A stretch of DNA of 64,000 nt from Antonospora locustae (GCA_007674295.1 CM017448.1:186001-250000); one strand, 5' to 3'; positions 17,466 to 27,385 are shown, counted from the first letter of the stretch. Notes: a model not told the origin generated them from the sequence alone. Numbers and translations: made by a program.

Positions 17466-19810
17466 ATGAGCTTTACGGCCCACTGATCGTTTCTTTTCTT
17501 TCTGCTAGAAAATGCCATTTTTTTCTTGTTCATATGGCATTTTAAGATGAATTCTTTTGAGAACCCAAACTTCTCTGCATATTCTATGCCCTCATGTTCA
17601 AAATAAACACCTTCTTGAATAAAGAATCTTTTTGACCTATTTTTCATTGCAGAGTGAATAAACATCATCTTCCAGTGATTTAAAAAGCTAAAGTTAAAAG
17701 GTATACTCCTCTGTGCTAGCTCTTCTCTTGCTTCCAAGCACGCTCTTTTACTGGTTCCGTGTATAGAACTGCTGCGCTGTCTCACTAGACCTCTTTTTTC
17801 GCTTTTGTTGACATGCCCTGTGATCCTTGAAGACCTGTGATCAGCATCTCTTTCTCTGAAAGCTATTTTATCCTCGCGTACACTACCTATTGATCTAGAT
17901 GCAAAATATGTGTCTGTACTTGTGTAATTGACTCCGTCATATGGAGGATAGCTCCTGTTGCTGATAGAGACGCCAGGGATCTGTTGCTGAAAAGGGCTGA
18001 TAAGAAAGAAGCTCTGAAGATGAGTTGTAAGCAGAACTCGCGGATAGTCAAAGTTCTTAATTATAGATAGTAGCAGTGAAGTTCCATCAATAATGTCCGA
18101 TCCACGGCCAAACTCGTCAATAAGAACCAGGCTATCGCTTGTTGCAAACCTAATTCCCTCGCTCAGCTGCAGAAGGTCGCATTTGAATGAGCTTGTGTTT
18201 TCCTTTGTGGTGATCTTAGTAAATATTTTGTCAAAGATAGGTATTTTTGCCTGCCTGCAAGGAACAAAGGACCCCATCTGGTTCATTATAACAATATTGG
18301 CAACGTTTCGCAGAAAAGTGGATTTTCCACTTCCATTAGACCCCGTGACTATTATGTTTTTGTCAATGACTATGCTGTTTTCCACGGAGTCTCCGAGGCC
18401 AAAAAATCCACCAAGAACCATCTTTCTGTCGCTACTTATTTCGCCCTTTACAAAATTGTGCTTTTCAGCTGCAATTGCAAGAGAAACAAAGCAATCAATG
18501 GTGGATACTAGGTTTTTAGCTGCAGAATAAAACCTCGCAATCTCCTCCAGAATCAGATTGGTGAGTTCAATTTCAAGGTCGTTGATTCTGTTCTTCAGGT
18601 CGCCAAATTCGCAGTCCAATGTTTCCATGAAGTCATTTTTGTAATAAAAGACATCTTCAATTCTGAACTTCAGCTCCCACTCCATTTCCTGGCTTGTCTC
18701 TATGAGATAGCCAACTTGTGGAAAGTAGATAATACTGATACCTACCTTGTTGCATTCGGAGGCTACTTTCTTAGCCACTTCATCGAGATACTTTGGAAGA
18801 TCCTGATACATCTCTCGAAGTCTATGGAGCTCTGTGTCCACGCTGCTTTTAAATATGAAGTCACTTTCAAGATCTATCTTATATACAATGTCGAAAAGAT
18901 ATATATCAGTATCGTCCAGTCTGTTGTTTGGAACAAGAGCGTCAATGTCAAAGCTGTATATTTTCCTTAGAGCTTCCTGAATTATAGACACAGATCTGTA
19001 GAACTCACCAGCCAGTCTAAGATATCTTTTAACATCACATGCTGCAAAGCTTTTCAAAGACTCGTCTACAAAACTGCACTTTTTTAGAGCCTTGGCCAGT
19101 GTGCTCTGTAGCTTGTTTCTGATAATAAACTCCACAACTTCCTTTCTCTCTGAAATCAGGTCTGCGCTTGTTAAGGGAAAGGAAATCCACATTCTGAGCA
19201 TCTCGGCCCCAGACTTTGTCTGGCAGAAGTTTATGCTGGAAAACAAAGATAAATCATGCTTTTCTGTATGTACAAACTTGTTTGGGTGTGACCTTATTCT
19301 AAAAAGGTTAAGACCTGCTATGCTGTTATATCCTATAAACAGCGAGTTGTCCTCGTTATAGAGAAATAATGTGTACTTTGAGATCTTTCCAAGCCTTACC
19401 AGAAAGTCTTTCTCCTTTCCAGGTGCTGCTTCTAAGAAGACATGTGTGTTCATAATTGCGGTGTAGCTTTCTGCAGCTTCGCTAAGGTACGAGTCTAGTA
19501 TGCTGAGACTAGCCAGGCTTAGATTGCAGTCATCTCTATTTATTTTAATTCGTTTTCGTCTAGATTTGGACACGATTTTGATCTCCACACCTGTTTCAGA
19601 AATCATATCAAACTTATCCAGCCCAATGTCAAGCGTGCACACACATACATCCACGCAAAACTTATATATCATCGTTTTTGCTCTCTCGCAACTGAGTGTG
19701 TCAAAGAAGTCTTTGCATATTACAAACGCATCGTTTCTAAACACGCAGACTCCAGTTATTCCCTTGTTATACTCCATGCAGATGTAGTTCTTCTCCTCTG
19801 TATTTGTCAT
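17444..19810 (-). CDS. MSH5: MutS-family protein, MSH5-like (meiotic MutSgamma type)
   Basis: 788 aa. The lever/clamp region carries the MutS core block LFSSINFCQTKSGAEMLRMW. The C-terminal ATPase has Walker A GSNGSGKST, then MGSFVPCRQAKI, the signature DLLQLSEGIRF, and Walker B SLVLIDEFGRGSD followed by TTH. The SFVP-x2-A...IFTKITT-x-E pattern and the missing N-terminal mismatch-binding domain (no GxFYE) point to MSH5 rather than MSH2/3/6. MSH4 is the main alternative. An unusual Ser/Arg-rich insertion of about 90-100 residues (about 610-705) separates the TTH step from the terminal helices. MSH4-MSH5 stabilises crossover intermediates in meiosis. The ATG at 19810 has no CCC. Confidence 0.82.
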   Translation of the reverse strand: MTNTEEKNYICMEYNKGITGVCVFRNDAFVICKDFFDTLSCERAKTMIYKFCVDVCVCTLDIGLDKFDMISETGVEIKIVSKSRRKRIKINRDDCNLSLASLSILDSYLSEAAESYTAIMNTHVFLEAAPGKEKDFLVRLGKISKYTLFLYNEDNSLFIGYNSIAGLNLFRIRSHPNKFVHTEKHDLSLFSSINFCQTKSGAEMLRMWISFPLTSADLISERKEVVEFIIRNKLQSTLAKALKKCSFVDESLKSFAACDVKRYLRLAGEFYRSVSIIQEALRKIYSFDIDALVPNNRLDDTDIYLFDIVYKIDLESDFIFKSSVDTELHRLREMYQDLPKYLDEVAKKVASECNKVGISIIYFPQVGYLIETSQEMEWELKFRIEDVFYYKNDFMETLDCEFGDLKNRINDLEIELTNLILEEIARFYSAAKNLVSTIDCFVSLAIAAEKHNFVKGEISSDRKMVLGGFFGLGDSVENSIVIDKNIIVTGSNGSGKSTFLRNVANIVIMNQMGSFVPCRQAKIPIFDKIFTKITTKENTSSFKCDLLQLSEGIRFATSDSLVLIDEFGRGSDIIDGTSLLLSIIKNFDYPRVLLTTHLQSFFLISPFQQQIPGVSISNRSYPPYDGVNYTSTDTYFASRSIGSVREDKIAFRERDADHRSSRITGHVNKSEKRGLVRQRSSSIHGTSKRACLEAREELAQRSIPFNFSFLNHWKMMFIHSAMKNRSKRFFIQEGVYFEHEGIEYAEKFGFSKEFILKCHMNKKKMAFSSRKKRNDQWAVKLIQDFMEE

Positions 19811-19997
19811 TTTATGCGATTTTCTTGTATTCGCAGCTTAAGGCTAGTGTGTTGACTACAACAGATTGCAAAAAATACCGTATGCATGAGAACTAAAACA
19901 AGTACCCTGACTTCGCAGTTTGGTGAGCGGTGTTTTTAGAGAAAATGTAGACAGAGTAAAAGATGCGAAAGTAAAATTGTTTCTTTAGGTCAAAGCC

Positions 19998-20007
19998 TTT
20001 ATTTATT
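19998..20007 (-). terminator. Overlapping AATAAA poly(A) signals after eL39
   Basis: On the minus strand CAATAAATAAAG contains two overlapping AATAAA hexamers about 25 nt beyond the eL39 stop codon. Spacing and sequence fit a polyadenylation signal. Confidence 0.6.
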
Positions 20008-20031
20008 GCATTACGCATGCTGACATATTAG

Positions 20032-20210
20032 CTAGTATATCTTGAGTTTATTTCTCCTCCAATGGCGACGCTTCATGTTATATTGCTGTGTATTTCCTCT
20101 CATTCTTCTCTTCCATACAGGTATTGGTCTATTTCTAACCAGTGCCCTCGACAGTCTTGTCTTGATTATCTCCGTTTTTCTCGATCCCTAATTAAAGTTT
20201 TACTTACCAT
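20032..20210 (-). CDS. RPL39: 60S ribosomal protein eL39, interrupted by a 20-nt intron
   Basis: Exon 1 is only the ATG (20210-20208) and exon 2 is 20187-20032. Joined, they encode 52 aa beginning MGSRKT. The block [11 protein letters not shown] (RQNRPIPQW.R in eL39), then [16 protein letters not shown], covers the entire eL39 signature, and the length is exact for the family. Unspliced, the ATG frame does not reach these residues. CCC lies 5 nt before the ATG. The gene is divergent from DNA2 (106 nt between starts). The protein lines the ribosomal exit tunnel. Because of its size and intron, a simple ORF scan misses it. Confidence 0.93.
20188..20207 (-). other. 20-nt spliceosomal mini-intron in eL39
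   Basis: Begins GTAAGT and ends TTTAATTAG, directly after the initiator ATG. The branch-like TTTAAT is fused to the 3' AG, as in the very short introns of microsporidian ribosomal-protein genes. Removal restores a complete eL39 protein. Bud31, a core spliceosome factor, is encoded in this window. Confidence 0.9.
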
Positions 20211-20315
20211 TTGATGGGTAGCGTTTTCTGTCTCAAGAGATCAGAGATCATAGAAAACCAAAACAGCAATCCAGGGGTCCTGTGAAGATTCAATACTTGT
20301 AGCAATAAAGCCCCA

Positions 20316-23096
20316 ATGAAGAACAGAGTATCATGGTCAGCCTCACCTGTGAAGGCAAAAAAAGCAAAGAGAGAATACACAATCCCTGAGGTCACCACAC
20401 AGGAAACCACAAGGTTCTGGAAGGAACCCCCTAGTTCTTTTACAGAAAGCAGCGATACGTTTGATGATTTCAGCTCAGCACTTTCCACAACAAATGGCGT
20501 GCATTCATTTACAATAGCATCAATTGACCGTAGAGACGGTCGTTTGGTGCTGTCATCAGGTACAAGTAGAATAAGAGTCGAAGGCGCTTGGCAAGAAATA
20601 AATTTCCAGGTCGGACAGCGAATCAACGTGTTCAGCTGTCCGTGTTGTATGCACGAAAGCGTACCGGGGGACAACATAGTCATTGACGACGACCACAACT
20701 TGCTTACAGTAGAAAGCGACGTTATATCAGTGACTACTTTTGTACGTGCATTTAAGTGCACAAACCTTGTATTTTTCGGACAAAAAGTTCTAGATCTTAA
20801 CCTTGAATACCAGGACTCGTCGGCAGTTGTTGGCAGTATAATTCATTCTCTTGCTGAGATTGCACTGAAAGAATACAATTTCAGCTTGGAGTTTATGGTA
20901 CAGAAACTTAAAGCACTTGTGCATGATAATATTCGGCTTATATACATGTCGAATTCAACTGAAAAAAAAATAATAAGCGAATGCATGAAGCATGTTAAAC
21001 ATCTGCTTAAGATGAGAGTTAAATATATCGAAACCGAGAAAAAGCTCACGTCCTTTGTGCTTAACCTAAAGGGAAAGGTCGATGTTGTCACCGAAACAGA
21101 CTTGATTGAAATAAAGACGGGAAAGCCGTCAGCAACACACAGGGCTCAACTGATACTGTATGGCATGATGCATCGCGAACCAAAAAACTTAAAGCTCTAC
21201 TACACAAACACTGGTGAGTGGGTAAATGTAAATTTGAGACACAGCGAAGTTCGGTCTATCGTCCTAATGAGAAATTTTCTGAGTCTTAAGGACTGCAAGT
21301 GCAGCACTTATTGCTGTCTAATGCAACAAATGGACCTGTTCTGCAAGTTATACTGGGATGCGCTTGAAAGAGAAGAACAAAACAGAATGAACAGAGTTTT
21401 GGAGGCGTTCTGCATCTCTCAAGCAAATGATATTCTGACTGTTGAGTGTCCTGATTGCAATTCTGGCTATAGACAGCAGTGCACTTCTAATGAAGCTACA
21501 CCAATCGAACGATGTGCATATAAATCAGATTTCATTAAATGTGAAGAATATGCGGAAAGTATGGCCGGAGACGTTTACATACACATTTTTACGAAAAACA
21601 AACTTCGCCTCTGTAGAGGAAGAGTTGCTGGGGTAAAAGAAAGGAGAGTTACCATACAATTGCTTGATAACATCAAATTAGACACGCAGGCATCTGTGTT
21701 TCTTTCAATGGACTACTCTGATATTTTATACAAAAGCATACGATATGCATTGCTGAATTGTCACTCAACATACCAAAGACTATTGAGACACTTTGGAGAT
21801 CCTCATCACTTTCTAAAACGACTGCAAAGGGACAATGTCTTGAGCAGTAAGACAAAGAAAGAAGTCTGTGAGGGCTTCTCAGACACAAAAACCATAACAC
21901 CAGAGATATGCAATGAAGAGCTAAAATACGGCAAAGTAGAGATGAGACCCATCTGGGAGAAAATCAGTAAAGAACCTTCTCCTCATTTAAGTCGCTATTC
22001 CATTCTTGAGTATAAGTTCAAGATACCCGAAACACTCAGAAATGACTTTCTTTCTCTAAATGAGCACCAAAGGTCGTCTTTATTTCTTTCTCTGAACACC
22101 CCATTTTTCCATTTAGTGCATGGCATGCCAGGTTCGGGAAAAACTGGAATTGTAACTTTGCTCATTCGTATACTAAGCTACTACAAGCAGTCTGTATTAG
22201 TTGTGTCATATACTAATTTATCACTAAATAACATAGCGAAAAGGCTAGGGCTACATGTATACACAGCAAATCGAGGTGCTATAGATAGAACAGCCAGAAA
22301 TAACAGCGGCGCAACACAGACGAAGTTGACTACAAGCACAGAAGAATCAAAAAGTAGCTCATGCTTTAGCGATTTCAACTCAATAGACGATGCAAGGGCG
22401 CGACTTGACGACACAAAAATAGTTACTGCAACATGTTTTTCATTTTCAGATCCGGTGTTCACAAATCGGACATTTGACTTTCTGATCGTTGATGAGGGAT
22501 CTCAAATACACTTTCCTCTAGGTCTTCTGCCAATAAGTATATGCAAAAGGTTTGTTGTATTTGGAGACCATCTTCAGCTAAAGCCTCTTGTATTCAGCGA
22601 GGAGACGCTTTCTTTGAGTTTGTTTCAGGGACTGATGGATGGAAGCCAAAGCGAGCTTAGAGTGCAGTATAGAATGGGCAGAGAAATCATGAGGTTGCCA
22701 AACATACTGTTTTATGGAGGCAGAATGATGTGCGGTGTAGGCTACAAAGGAAGTGTTTGCTATATTGACACAGGTCTACCAATGTACAGTGATGGGCTTG
22801 AGGCTTTTTTTCGCACAGTTGATGAGGATGTGGTGGTTCTATGTTACTTCAATACACAGGTTAGCTATCTGAGGCAAATAATAAAGAACACTGTGGAAAC
22901 TGTGGATAGATACCAGGGCAGCGAGGCTGACCGTGTTGTTATCGTCTTTGACCCTGTTGTGGACTGCAGCGTTATAAGAAATCGAGAAAGGCTAAATGTT
23001 GCTCTTACTAGGGCACGAAAATCGTTACTTCTTCTAGGGGACAGAAAAAAAATGACTCAAATACCAGTTCTTGAACAGCTGCTAAATCTTCTATAG
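20316..23096 (+). CDS. DNA2: DNA2 helicase/nuclease
   Basis: 926 aa from an ATG preceded by CCCC-A. A RecB-like nuclease core (LKGKVDVVTETDLIEIKTGKP, about residues 250-270) is flanked by cysteines fitting the iron-sulfur cluster (one near 150, then CKCSTYCC). A superfamily 1 helicase follows: Walker A GMPGSGKT near 607, Walker B DFLIVDEGSQ, GDHLQLKP, motif V VDRYQGSEADRVVIVF, motif VI ERLNVALTRAR. DNA2 cleaves 5' flaps in Okazaki fragment maturation and resects breaks. It is somewhat shorter than the yeast enzyme (1522 aa), mainly at the N-terminus. Shares a divergent promoter with eL39. Confidence 0.95.
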   Translation: MKNRVSWSASPVKAKKAKREYTIPEVTTQETTRFWKEPPSSFTESSDTFDDFSSALSTTNGVHSFTIASIDRRDGRLVLSSGTSRIRVEGAWQEINFQVGQRINVFSCPCCMHESVPGDNIVIDDDHNLLTVESDVISVTTFVRAFKCTNLVFFGQKVLDLNLEYQDSSAVVGSIIHSLAEIALKEYNFSLEFMVQKLKALVHDNIRLIYMSNSTEKKIISECMKHVKHLLKMRVKYIETEKKLTSFVLNLKGKVDVVTETDLIEIKTGKPSATHRAQLILYGMMHREPKNLKLYYTNTGEWVNVNLRHSEVRSIVLMRNFLSLKDCKCSTYCCLMQQMDLFCKLYWDALEREEQNRMNRVLEAFCISQANDILTVECPDCNSGYRQQCTSNEATPIERCAYKSDFIKCEEYAESMAGDVYIHIFTKNKLRLCRGRVAGVKERRVTIQLLDNIKLDTQASVFLSMDYSDILYKSIRYALLNCHSTYQRLLRHFGDPHHFLKRLQRDNVLSSKTKKEVCEGFSDTKTITPEICNEELKYGKVEMRPIWEKISKEPSPHLSRYSILEYKFKIPETLRNDFLSLNEHQRSSLFLSLNTPFFHLVHGMPGSGKTGIVTLLIRILSYYKQSVLVVSYTNLSLNNIAKRLGLHVYTANRGAIDRTARNNSGATQTKLTTSTEESKSSSCFSDFNSIDDARARLDDTKIVTATCFSFSDPVFTNRTFDFLIVDEGSQIHFPLGLLPISICKRFVVFGDHLQLKPLVFSEETLSLSLFQGLMDGSQSELRVQYRMGREIMRLPNILFYGGRMMCGVGYKGSVCYIDTGLPMYSDGLEAFFRTVDEDVVVLCYFNTQVSYLRQIIKNTVETVDRYQGSEADRVVIVFDPVVDCSVIRNRERLNVALTRARKSLLLLGDRKKMTQIPVLEQLLNLL

Positions 23097-23164
23097 AGCA
23101 GTATCTTTTCATATAAATGCACCTTTTATCTGGTCTAAGATACCCAAACACCCTTTTTTTTGAC

Positions 23165-23791
23165 ATGAAAATACTTCGCTTTGATGAGCTGAACTCCACG
23201 CAGGACAAAGCTGCAGAGATAGCATGCTACGGAATGCATAAGGAAGGGTGCTTTATTGTCGCCAAGCACCAGCTTATAGGACGCGGGCGTGCAAATACCA
23301 CATGGGTTGGGTTCGAGGGATGTCTGATGTTTTCTTATGTGATATACGAAAGACAGTCAATGTTGAATGTCCTAGAAAACATAAAAAAAACTCTGAACAA
23401 GTTTGGTGTTTGTGCAGATGTTAAGTGGCCAAACGATGTAGTACTAAGAGACCGCAAGGTTTGTGGAGTCATAATAGAGCGTCACGCAATGTTTGATGTT
23501 GTTGGCATTGGAGTAAACTTATTTGGAAAAACAGACTATAGCACTGTTGATGCACTTACTGGTATCAGAATTTGCAAGGATGACTTTCTGACTTCGTATG
23601 GAAAGTTGTACAGAGATAAATGCAGAGCAGACATTAAAATGAGCAGTTTGTGGTTTGGAAATGATGTATGCAAAGTCAAGGAGATGTTCGACGACTGTCT
23701 TGTGCTTGAAACTAGTCAAGGAGAGCACGTCCGCATCAGCGCACAAGACTACTCATATATAAAAGAGCTGAACAGAGTTGTAAGAAAGTAG
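23165..23791 (+). CDS. Biotin--protein ligase (BirA/BPL catalytic domain)
   Basis: 208 aa from the ATG at 23165, which aligns best with the family (MKILRFDELNSTQDKA); an in-frame ATG also lies at 23117. BPL motifs are clear: GRGRANTTW, then the catalytic KWPNDVVLRDRKVCGVIIE block, then VVGIGVNLF. The C-terminal domain is short. The enzyme activates biotin as biotinyl-AMP and attaches it to a lysine of carboxylase carrier domains. No carboxylase is present in this window, so its target here is unknown. It follows DNA2 and ends 44 nt from the convergent RPT6 gene. Confidence 0.88.
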   Translation: MKILRFDELNSTQDKAAEIACYGMHKEGCFIVAKHQLIGRGRANTTWVGFEGCLMFSYVIYERQSMLNVLENIKKTLNKFGVCADVKWPNDVVLRDRKVCGVIIERHAMFDVVGIGVNLFGKTDYSTVDALTGIRICKDDFLTSYGKLYRDKCRADIKMSSLWFGNDVCKVKEMFDDCLVLETSQGEHVRISAQDYSYIKELNRVVRK

Positions 23792-23835
23792 TGAAGAGTA
23801 AGATGTTCTTTGTCTGGAAAATGACGACAATAAAT

Positions 23836-25044
23836 TTACTTGAGAACCCTGCGTAAGTCCTCGTTCGGATCTGTCGTTTTCTTCATGACCTTGGAAACGG
23901 CCATGTCAAAGTCCTCTTGTGTCACATGGATTCGCCTTTCTCTTAAAGCAAACATTCCTGCCTCAGTACATACTGCCTTGACTTCTGCTCCGCACGTGTT
24001 GACTAGCTTGGACGCTACCAAAGACAGATTTATTCCTTTAACAAGATTCATCTTTCTAGAGTGAATCTTCAGTATCTCTAAGCGTGCTGTCTCTTTAGGA
24101 TGTGGAAATTCTATCTTCCTGTCGATTCTTCCAGTTCTTAGAAGAGCAGGGTCGAGAATGTCAATACGGTTTGTCGCCATGATGATCTTTATGTTCTGAG
24201 TTGACTCGAACCCATCAAGCTGATTTAGAAGCTCCAACATTGTCCTCTGAACCTCTGAGTCACCCCCTCTACTTTCGTTTCGTGTAGACCCTATGGAGTC
24301 TATTTCATCCATGAATATTATGCTAGGTGCATGTTCTCTTGCCATGATGAAAAGCTCTCTCACAAGTCGTGATCCTTCTCCAATGTACTTCTGCACTAGC
24401 TCCGAACCGCTTACCCTAATGAATTTGCATTTTGTGTGATGTGCAACTGCCCTTGCCAACAGTGTTTTTCCTGTTCCTGGCGGCCCGTACAGAAGAACAC
24501 CTTTTGGCTGTGCTATACCCAGATTCTCAAACAGCTCTGGATGACGAATGGGCAGCTCGATGACCTCCTTGATTTCCTTTATTTGCTCATCAAGCCCTCC
24601 GATCATGTCATACGTAGAGTCGGGGACCTTCTCCATTATCATGAGAGACACCAGTGGATCTACAACAGAGGGCAGAATCTTGTGGAGCTCATAGCTATCG
24701 CTCCTAAGAGCAACTCTCATGCCAGATCTCAACTTGTTGTAGTCAACACTCTCGTCAACCTTCACCAAGAACTTGCCTTCGTGGTTTGCCTTCACCAATA
24801 CCTCTCTCTTTCCCATCTTTTTTACTACGGTCCCTACGTTAGAGCAAGGATCCTGTACATCCTCTATCTCTTCCCGCAGCTCTCGTATCTGCTTGTTTAT
24901 ATCAGAGAGCTGCTGCTCAAGGCCTTTTAGCTCTGTCTCTTTTCTGTATATAAGTGCCTCAAGCTCTTCTGCCTTCAAGTTGAAGTATTTTGAACATGTC
25001 GTCATCAGGGTATTGTTTAGCTTCCGTAAACTTTGCTGAGACAT
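23836..25044 (-). CDS. RPT6: 26S proteasome regulatory ATPase Rpt6
   Basis: 402 aa from the ATG at 25044 (the longer frame starts at TTG). An N-terminal coiled coil (about 20-50) leads into an OB domain ([16 protein letters not shown]...EGKF). The AAA domain has [20 protein letters not shown], Walker A GPPGTGKT, Walker [10 protein letters not shown] and the second region of homology [36 protein letters not shown] is characteristic of Rpt6 (PSMC5/Sug1). The ATPase unfolds substrates in the 19S base. Only the C-terminal tail differs from typical Rpt6; it ends RRVLK. Confidence 0.93.
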   Translation of the reverse strand: MSQQSLRKLNNTLMTTCSKYFNLKAEELEALIYRKETELKGLEQQLSDINKQIRELREEIEDVQDPCSNVGTVVKKMGKREVLVKANHEGKFLVKVDESVDYNKLRSGMRVALRSDSYELHKILPSVVDPLVSLMIMEKVPDSTYDMIGGLDEQIKEIKEVIELPIRHPELFENLGIAQPKGVLLYGPPGTGKTLLARAVAHHTKCKFIRVSGSELVQKYIGEGSRLVRELFIMAREHAPSIIFMDEIDSIGSTRNESRGGDSEVQRTMLELLNQLDGFESTQNIKIIMATNRIDILDPALLRTGRIDRKIEFPHPKETARLEILKIHSRKMNLVKGINLSLVASKLVNTCGAEVKAVCTEAGMFALRERRIHVTQEDFDMAVSKVMKKTTDPNEDLRRVLK

Positions 25045-25214
25045 CAGGTGTACATGTTTAAATAAGATTCTGACTTGACCTAAGGAAACAGCCGATCGCA
25101 AAGCACATCAGAACAGCTTGATTATTTTTGCACTTGTTTTAAGTGGCGAGCAATGTTCTGAAAATGTAAAAATGTCAAGCAAACTAGGGCAGAAACATGT
25201 ATTGCAATCACCTT

Positions 25215-26345
25215 TCATCTTCTGAGAAACCCATAACTACGCATGTTCCCGTTGTCATTCAAGAGATAGTATCCATCGTAGACAACACCGCCGCAGTCAC
25301 CGCTTTTTTGGACATCAGCATTCATCAATCTTACAAATGTATCTGCATTAACCTTCATACGATCTCCAAATATATTATATGTGTCTTTCTCCATTCCCTC
25401 TCGGACTTTTTCTAAAACAAAAAGAGAGCTCGCAAAGCCAGATCCAAAAGAATACATCAAGATGCAGTCATTAACCAAGACTCTCGTGTTGGCAAGTAAA
25501 GAGGCCAGGGAAATATAGAGAGATGCTGTGTATGAGTTTCCTATTTTTCTAGCCCATATGAGAGACGGCAGAACCTTCTCTGCAGGTATGCCAAGTGCAT
25601 TGCAATTCTTTTCAGGAAGCCTTGGATATGGCGTGTGGAACACTGCATGTTTACACATATCTACACAGGGGCCAATTCTTCTGTAATTCTCTGCAAAGGC
25701 TTCATTGTATACAGCAACAGAGAACCTGCCATCAATGACAGGATACGGGTAGTTCTTGCAAGGCTTATAGAAGTCAAACGTGTTTCCAAAGTGATGATGA
25801 ACCATATCGCTTCTAAATCTTAACACGGGATTTGGCCCTAGTAAGATTGCACACGCTGCAGCTCCTGCAAGTGGCATGAGTGCATGTTCTTTGTATATAG
25901 CTGCGTCTGTGCAGACGACAATAGCATATCTTCCGTCATAGAAGCTTGACTCTAGCCAGTGTATTGCATTAAAAAGAGCACTTGTACCTCCATAGCATGC
26001 GTTCTTTGTATCGCATCCACCAATATTCCTGTTGCTCTTAAAAAGGTCCATTAAGCATGTTTTAAGAGACTTTGATCCATCCCAGTTTGACTCTGTCCCA
26101 ACCTCCAGGCGACCAATGTCCTCAGGCCTCAGGTCGTGTTTGCACAACAGCTTGTGTACGGCATTCATTGCTAGAGAAACAGGATCCTCATTATAGTTGC
26201 ATACGCTAGCCTCTTCCAATCCAAGGCCAATGAGATATTTTCCTGGATCAAGTTTCAGATGGTCCAGCAATTCCTTCTGGTCAACATATAGCGAAGGAAG
26301 ATGGACAGCGATGTCGATTATTCCAAATAATGCAGACTTTGCCAT
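25215..26345 (-). CDS. Hydroxymethylglutaryl-CoA synthase
   Basis: 376 aa from an ATG with CCCC 10 nt upstream. The active site is complete: E83 (EVGTE), nucleophile C117 in NACYGGT, and H237 in VFHTPYPRL. GNSYTASLY and YSFGSGFASSLF blocks follow. Eukaryotic enzymes are about 450-500 aa, so loops and the C-terminus are trimmed. It condenses acetyl-CoA with acetoacetyl-CoA, the committed entry to the mevalonate pathway, giving isoprenoids for protein prenylation and dolichol. Ste24, which processes prenylated proteins, is encoded at 51.6 kb. Confidence 0.93.
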   Translation of the reverse strand: MAKSALFGIIDIAVHLPSLYVDQKELLDHLKLDPGKYLIGLGLEEASVCNYNEDPVSLAMNAVHKLLCKHDLRPEDIGRLEVGTESNWDGSKSLKTCLMDLFKSNRNIGGCDTKNACYGGTSALFNAIHWLESSFYDGRYAIVVCTDAAIYKEHALMPLAGAAACAILLGPNPVLRFRSDMVHHHFGNTFDFYKPCKNYPYPVIDGRFSVAVYNEAFAENYRRIGPCVDMCKHAVFHTPYPRLPEKNCNALGIPAEKVLPSLIWARKIGNSYTASLYISLASLLANTRVLVNDCILMYSFGSGFASSLFVLEKVREGMEKDTYNIFGDRMKVNADTFVRLMNADVQKSGDCGGVVYDGYYLLNDNGNMRSYGFLRR

Positions 26346-26716
26346 GTGTAATTTTGGGGTGTTCTACTTCTAATGACCCATAAAGCAAAATTATTCGCAT
26401 AAATAGAATATTACAGCAAAATAAGTACTTAAGAACCATCTGATTTTCTCGAAACCAATGGCTTCTGTGCGCAATAATACAGTATCTATCTTTGTGCTAA
26501 GAAAACTAGAGCTAGAATCAAGAGTCATTCGTTTCATTTGAAGCAAAATAGTGGTAGTAGCAAATGCATCAAGATATCTGGTATTCATATACACATGCCA
26601 ACATGTGTAGTAGCGTCGTGTTTTTTGTGGACTATATCTTCATGCTGTGCACTCACCTGGCACTGCTCAGATGATATTCAAACTTTCTGATAAATTAAAA
26701 AAATAAGGACCGAGGA
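26346..26716. other. Divergent intergenic region, 371 nt
   Basis: It separates HMG-CoA synthase and the LRR gene. It holds only short frames: one of 27 codons on + near 26458, and a 65-codon minus frame starting at 26588, neither with a CCC motif or a recognisable sequence. An A/T run lies just before the LRR start. Confidence 0.35.
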
Positions 26717-27385
26717 ATGAACACTGAAGAAGTTTACATTGTGCATGAAAAGCTAGAAACAATTCCAGAGGTGCACGAGCCGTGTAAAAAAGCTACTTTT
26801 AGGCGAAACAGAATATCAAATATGAAGCTAACGCCGTGCAGCACTTTGGAGGAGCTTGATCTGTACGACAACACTATACGAAAAATAGAAGGTCTTGAGA
26901 GGGTATCCAATCTGAAGATATTGGACTTAAGCTTCAATTTGATAGAGAGAAACACAATTCCTCTTCTGCCGCATCTTACTGAGTTGTATTTAATAGGAAA
27001 TGACATTCACACAATCGAGTACATGTACCTGCCTTGCTTAGAAAAGCTGGACATGGCAGAGAACGATTTAAAGAAAATTGAACATCTAGAGGGCCTTCAG
27101 AACCTTCGTGAGCTATATCTGGGATGCAACAAGATAGAAAAAATAGAGAATGTAAAACATCTTGTTTATCTTGAGGTGCTTGACCTTCAAAACAATAACA
27201 TAAGAGAGGTTGACTGTGCTTATCTTCCTGCTTCTATCAAAACATTGCTTCTGTGCAGCAATTTTGATCTTGTGCAAATTAAGAACATCAGTTTGCTCCC
27301 AAATCTCAACTTTCTCGGAATAAACAAGACCCGGCTCGATGTTAAAGCCATTTCTGAAGTTTGTAAAGCAGAAATATGGAGCTAA
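26717..27385 (+). CDS. SDS22: Leucine-rich repeat protein, Sds22-like (PP1 regulatory subunit 7)
   Basis: 222 aa made of about seven 22-residue SDS22-class repeats (LEELDLYDNTIRKIEGLE, LKILDLSFNLIE, LRELYLGCNKIEKIENV, LEVLDLQNNNIREV and so on) from residue 30 to the end. The 'N.I..IE.L..L..L..L.L..N.I' periodicity is diagnostic of the SDS22 subclass. Sds22 binds and matures the catalytic subunit of protein phosphatase 1. The length is short (yeast 338 aa). Other small LRR proteins such as U2A' are alternatives but have fewer repeats. Confidence 0.75.
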   Translation: MNTEEVYIVHEKLETIPEVHEPCKKATFRRNRISNMKLTPCSTLEELDLYDNTIRKIEGLERVSNLKILDLSFNLIERNTIPLLPHLTELYLIGNDIHTIEYMYLPCLEKLDMAENDLKKIEHLEGLQNLRELYLGCNKIEKIENVKHLVYLEVLDLQNNNIREVDCAYLPASIKTLLLCSNFDLVQIKNISLLPNLNFLGINKTRLDVKAISEVCKAEIWS

